Notes under the pieces: generated by a model
Databases searched by the model: none
Seen by the model: only the letters and a program-made list of their open reading frames with translations
Told to the model about the DNA's origin: nothing
Shown: piece by piece, positions 5,118-7,416 of the stretch
Numbering within the stretch: the stretch's first letter is position 1
How the letters are laid out: every line of letters begins with the position of its first letter
Origin: Chitinophaga pinensis
Lineage (GTDB): Bacteria > Bacteroidota > Bacteroidia > Flavobacteriales_D > Crocinitomicaceae
Assembly: GCA_945870115.1 (NCBI GenBank)
Contig: CAMBRH010000172.1
Coordinates: 1-7,416, forward strand
Direction of reading: 5' to 3'
DNA length: 7,416 nt
Program-made: the position numbers and the translations under genes

Positions 5118-7235
5118 ATGAAAGTTTGTATTGCCGAAAAACCAAGTGTAGCGAGAGATATTGCCAAAATTATTGGTGCTACGCAAGCTAAAGATGGCTA
5201 TATGGAAGGAAATGGTTATCAAGTTACTTGGACATTTGGTCACCTTTGTACTTTAAAAGAACCACACGATTACACAGAAAAATGGAAACCCTGGCGTTTG
5301 GAGGAATTACCGATGATTCCATCAAGTTTTGGCGTAAAAGTAATGGAAGATAGTGGTGTTCAAAAACAATTTCATGTAATTCAACGCCTTGTTCAAAATG
5401 CTGAAATGGTCATTAATTGTGGCGATGCTGGGCAAGAAGGAGAACTCATTCAGCGATGGGTTTTATTGAAAGCAAAGTGTGCCGTTCCAATCAAACGATT
5501 GTGGATTTCATCTTTGACAGAAGAAGCTATAAAAGAGGGCTTTAAGTCTTTGAGAGAATCTTCTCAATACGATAATTTATACGCCGCTGGAAGTGCTCGC
5601 GCAATCGGAGATTGGCTTTTGGGAATGAATGCAACACGCTTGTTCACCAAAAAATTCGGTCAAGGAAAAGCAGTTTTTTCAATTGGAAGAGTTCAAACTC
5701 CAACTTTAGCAATGATTGTGCAAAGGCAAAAAGAAATCGATGCTTTCAAATCGGAAGATTATTGGGAATTAAAAACAATTTACCGAGAAACGGAATTTAA
5801 TGCAACAATTGAACGTTTAACATCCCTTGAAAAAGCCGAAAAAGGCTTAGAATATTTAAAACAAAATGAATTTGAAGTAACATCTTTTGAACAAAAGGAA
5901 GGAAAAGAAGGAAATCCAAGACTTTTTGATTTGACTGCCTTACAAGTTGAAGCCAATAGAAAATATGGTTATTCAGCGGATGAAACCTTGAAATTGATTC
6001 AAAATTTATACGAGAAAAAATTGGTGACATATCCGAGAGTTGATACAACGTATTTGACAGAAGATTTACATCCAAAAATCCCAGGAATTTTACAAGGATT
6101 AACCTATTACAAACGTTTTACTGAGCCACTTTTAGCAAAACCAATTCCGAAATCAAAAACTGTTTTCGACGATAAAAAAGTTACGGATCACCACGCAATT
6201 ATTCCAACAGGGATCGTTCCTTCTGGAATTACACCTCAAGAACAACACATTTACGACACAATAGTTAAGAGATTTTTAGCAGTTTTTTATCCAGAATGTA
6301 AAATTTTCACAACTACCGTAATCGGAAAAGTTGGACAAGTGGAATTTAAAGCTACTGGAAAACAAATTTTGGATTTAGGTTGGAGAATAATTTATGCTGA
6401 GGATCAAACAGCAAAAAAAGATGATGAAGAGAAAGTGATGCCTTTATTTGTCGAGGGAGAAAAAGGTCCACACGAACCCAAAGTGCATCAAGGTAAAACC
6501 GCAGCACCAAAATATTATACGGAAGCAACTTTGTTGAGGGGAATGGAAACTGCTGGAAAACAAGTTGAAGACGAAGAAATGCGTGAATTATTGAAAGATA
6601 ATGGTATCGGAAGACCTTCAACCAGAGCCAATATTATCGAAACGCTTTTTAGAAGACGTTATATTGAACGTAACAAAAAGAATATTTTTGCGACCCAAAC
6701 TGGAATTGATTTAATTGATACAATTCAAAATGATTTGCTAAAAAGTCCAGAATTAACGGGAGATTGGGAGCGAAAAATCCGCATGATTGAAAAAGGAGAA
6801 TATTCAATCGATGTTTTTAAAACGGAATTAATTCAGATGGTTGTCGATTTGTGCAACGAAGTAATTTTTAATTCGCGCAGAATAATTTCAATTGCTCCAG
6901 AAAAAGTTGAAGTTGGTAAATTAGAAAAAGTAAAAAAACCAAGAGAAACAAAAGCAAAAGAAGAAATTGACATTGAAAAAATGACTTGTCCGAAATGTAA
7001 ATCCAATCTTCTTAAGAAAGGAAATACAGCCTTTGGATGTTCAAATTTTGCAATTTGTGGCTTTAAAATTCCATTTGAATTGCTAGGAAAAAAATTAAAT
7101 GACAAATTTGTTTTTGATTTGCTTTCTAAAGGAAAAACGTCAAAAATAAAAGGCTTAATTATTCCTGGAAATGCAAATCCAGTTGATGGGAAAATTGTTT
7201 TCACAAAAGACTTTAATCTGGAAGTCGAAAATTGA
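5118..7235 (+). CDS. topB: DNA topoisomerase III (type IA)
   Basis: ATP-independent enzyme that cuts one DNA strand through a 5'-phosphotyrosine, relaxing negative supercoils and decatenating replication or recombination intermediates, usually with a RecQ helicase. The 705 residues carry the full type IA order. The Toprim domain spans 1-150, with E7 in AEKPS and D103/E107 in GDAGQEGELI. GRVQTPTLAMI is at 190-200. The catalytic Y305 lies in TYPRVDT, followed by DHHAIIPT at 357-364 and GIGRPSTRANIIETL at 496-510. A C4 zinc ribbon follows (C624, C627, C641, C647), then a C-terminal topoisomerase repeat around 650-700. It is close in length to E. coli TopB (about 650) and lacks the multiple zinc fingers of TopA. 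The usual DxDxE triad is DxGxE here (G105). The ATG at 5118 starts directly at the Toprim strand MKVCIAEKPS. The stop lies inside the arm of a hairpin. Confidence 0.96.
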   Translation: MKVCIAEKPSVARDIAKIIGATQAKDGYMEGNGYQVTWTFGHLCTLKEPHDYTEKWKPWRLEELPMIPSSFGVKVMEDSGVQKQFHVIQRLVQNAEMVINCGDAGQEGELIQRWVLLKAKCAVPIKRLWISSLTEEAIKEGFKSLRESSQYDNLYAAGSARAIGDWLLGMNATRLFTKKFGQGKAVFSIGRVQTPTLAMIVQRQKEIDAFKSEDYWELKTIYRETEFNATIERLTSLEKAEKGLEYLKQNEFEVTSFEQKEGKEGNPRLFDLTALQVEANRKYGYSADETLKLIQNLYEKKLVTYPRVDTTYLTEDLHPKIPGILQGLTYYKRFTEPLLAKPIPKSKTVFDDKKVTDHHAIIPTGIVPSGITPQEQHIYDTIVKRFLAVFYPECKIFTTTVIGKVGQVEFKATGKQILDLGWRIIYAEDQTAKKDDEEKVMPLFVEGEKGPHEPKVHQGKTAAPKYYTEATLLRGMETAGKQVEDEEMRELLKDNGIGRPSTRANIIETLFRRRYIERNKKNIFATQTGIDLIDTIQNDLLKSPELTGDWERKIRMIEKGEYSIDVFKTELIQMVVDLCNEVIFNSRRIISIAPEKVEVGKLEKVKKPRETKAKEEIDIEKMTCPKCKSNLLKKGNTAFGCSNFAICGFKIPFELLGKKLNDKFVFDLLSKGKTSKIKGLIIPGNANPVDGKIVFTKDFNLEVEN

Positions 7236-7288
7236 CTTTTTTTATTGATTATTTTACTATTGACAGTAAATAGTAAAATGTAAAGTCA
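7233..7288. terminator. Nested hairpin overlapping the topB stop codon, possible terminator
   Basis: A perfect 11-bp inner stem (ATTTTACTATT at 7251-7261 with AATAGTAAAAT at 7269-7279, 7-nt loop) is framed by an outer 7-bp stem (TGACTTT at 7233-7239 with AAAGTCA at 7282-7288). The topB TGA is the first triplet of the outer arm. The arms are AT-rich and no T-run follows on either strand, so this is not a textbook intrinsic terminator. Its place after topB still favours 3'-end formation or transcript protection. Confidence 0.45.
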
Positions 7289-7312
7289 TTAAGAAAAAAT
7301 TCTAAAACGTGT

Positions 7313-7352
7313 GGTCATAGTATCCTGATGTCCTAATATCTTGACGTCCAAA
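7313..7352. repeat. Degenerate repeat with 8-bp period, five units
   Basis: Consecutive octamers are GGTCATAG, TATCCTGA, TGTCCTAA, TATCTTGA and CGTCCAAA. All five have TC at positions 3-4. Taken as 16-mers, 7321-7336 and 7337-7352 agree at 13 of 16 bases. It lies in the non-coding stretch after topB. Its function is unknown; it looks like a decayed short tandem repeat. Confidence 0.5.
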
Positions 7353-7353
7353 T

Positions 7354-7416
7354 CTAAACCTTAAAAGGCAAACGATTAATTATCGATCTTCCCAAGGTAA
7401 TTCCATCTGCATATTG
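7354..7416 (-). CDS. Possible 3' end of a minus-strand gene running off the window
   Basis: The last 63 bases on the minus strand are open from the edge to TAG at 7354-7356, giving a 20-residue tail that includes ITLGRSIINRLPFKV. A second minus-strand frame is open from the edge to TAA at 7380-7382 and would end in MQMELPWEDR, which also looks like a natural C-terminus. I cannot decide between the two from so little sequence, and no family is recognised. A gene convergent with topB would explain the hairpin between them. No plus-strand start is seen here. Confidence 0.3.
   Translation of the reverse strand, partial: QYADGITLGRSIINRLPFKV

Noticed and set aside
5612..7204. Several open frames of 60-125 codons inside topB on both strands
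   Set aside because: topB shows continuous conserved type IA motifs through this whole stretch, and the alternative products have no recognisable features.
1..7416. Mobile element, prophage or defence island
   Set aside because: No transposase, integrase, terminal repeats, target-site duplications or tRNA were found, and base composition and promoter style look uniform across the window.

Overview
The window looks like chromosomal DNA of a low-GC Bacteroidota, most likely Flavobacteriales. It is strongly AT-rich. The secreted proteins have signal peptides with a likely cleavage just before Gln. Shine-Dalgarno sequences are mostly absent, and five genes carry a perfect or near-perfect Bacteroidota -7 element (TAnnTTTG) close upstream. 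There is no sign of phage, IS elements, plasmid functions or CRISPR, and no tRNA or rRNA was recognised.

Layout. (1) Positions 1-2041 form a peroxide-defence cluster. It holds a 2-Cys peroxiredoxin (minus strand, cut by the left edge), a Dps-type ferroxidase/DNA-protection protein (minus) and a divergently transcribed LysR-type regulator (plus). The regulator is recognisable as OxyR from its Cys-X8-Cys redox pair. Dps and oxyR share an 80-bp divergent promoter region containing a perfect 12-bp palindrome, and the peroxiredoxin promoter carries a perfect 16-bp palindrome next to its -7 box. (2) Positions 2046-4206 hold a bidirectional terminator and two minus-strand envelope genes: an outer-membrane beta-barrel protein, then an unrecognised 439-residue secreted protein. 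(3) Positions 4207-4554 are a divergent intergenic region with two copies of a phased AACCG-type repeat, probably a regulatory site. (4) Positions 4555-7235 hold a stand-alone biotin carboxyl carrier protein and a type IA topoisomerase III (topB). (5) Positions 7233-7416 hold a nested hairpin at the topB stop, a decayed 8-bp-period repeat, and possibly the 3' end of a minus-strand gene running off the right edge.

Together, OxyR probably senses H2O2 by disulfide formation and controls dps and the peroxiredoxin: one detoxifies peroxide, the other removes Fe(II) and shields DNA. The remaining genes are housekeeping or envelope functions with no evident link to each other. I see no clearly new multi-gene system. 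The least explained items are the 439-residue secreted protein, the phased repeats at 4346-4457, the 8-bp-period array at 7313-7352, and the DxGxE form of the topoisomerase metal-binding motif.
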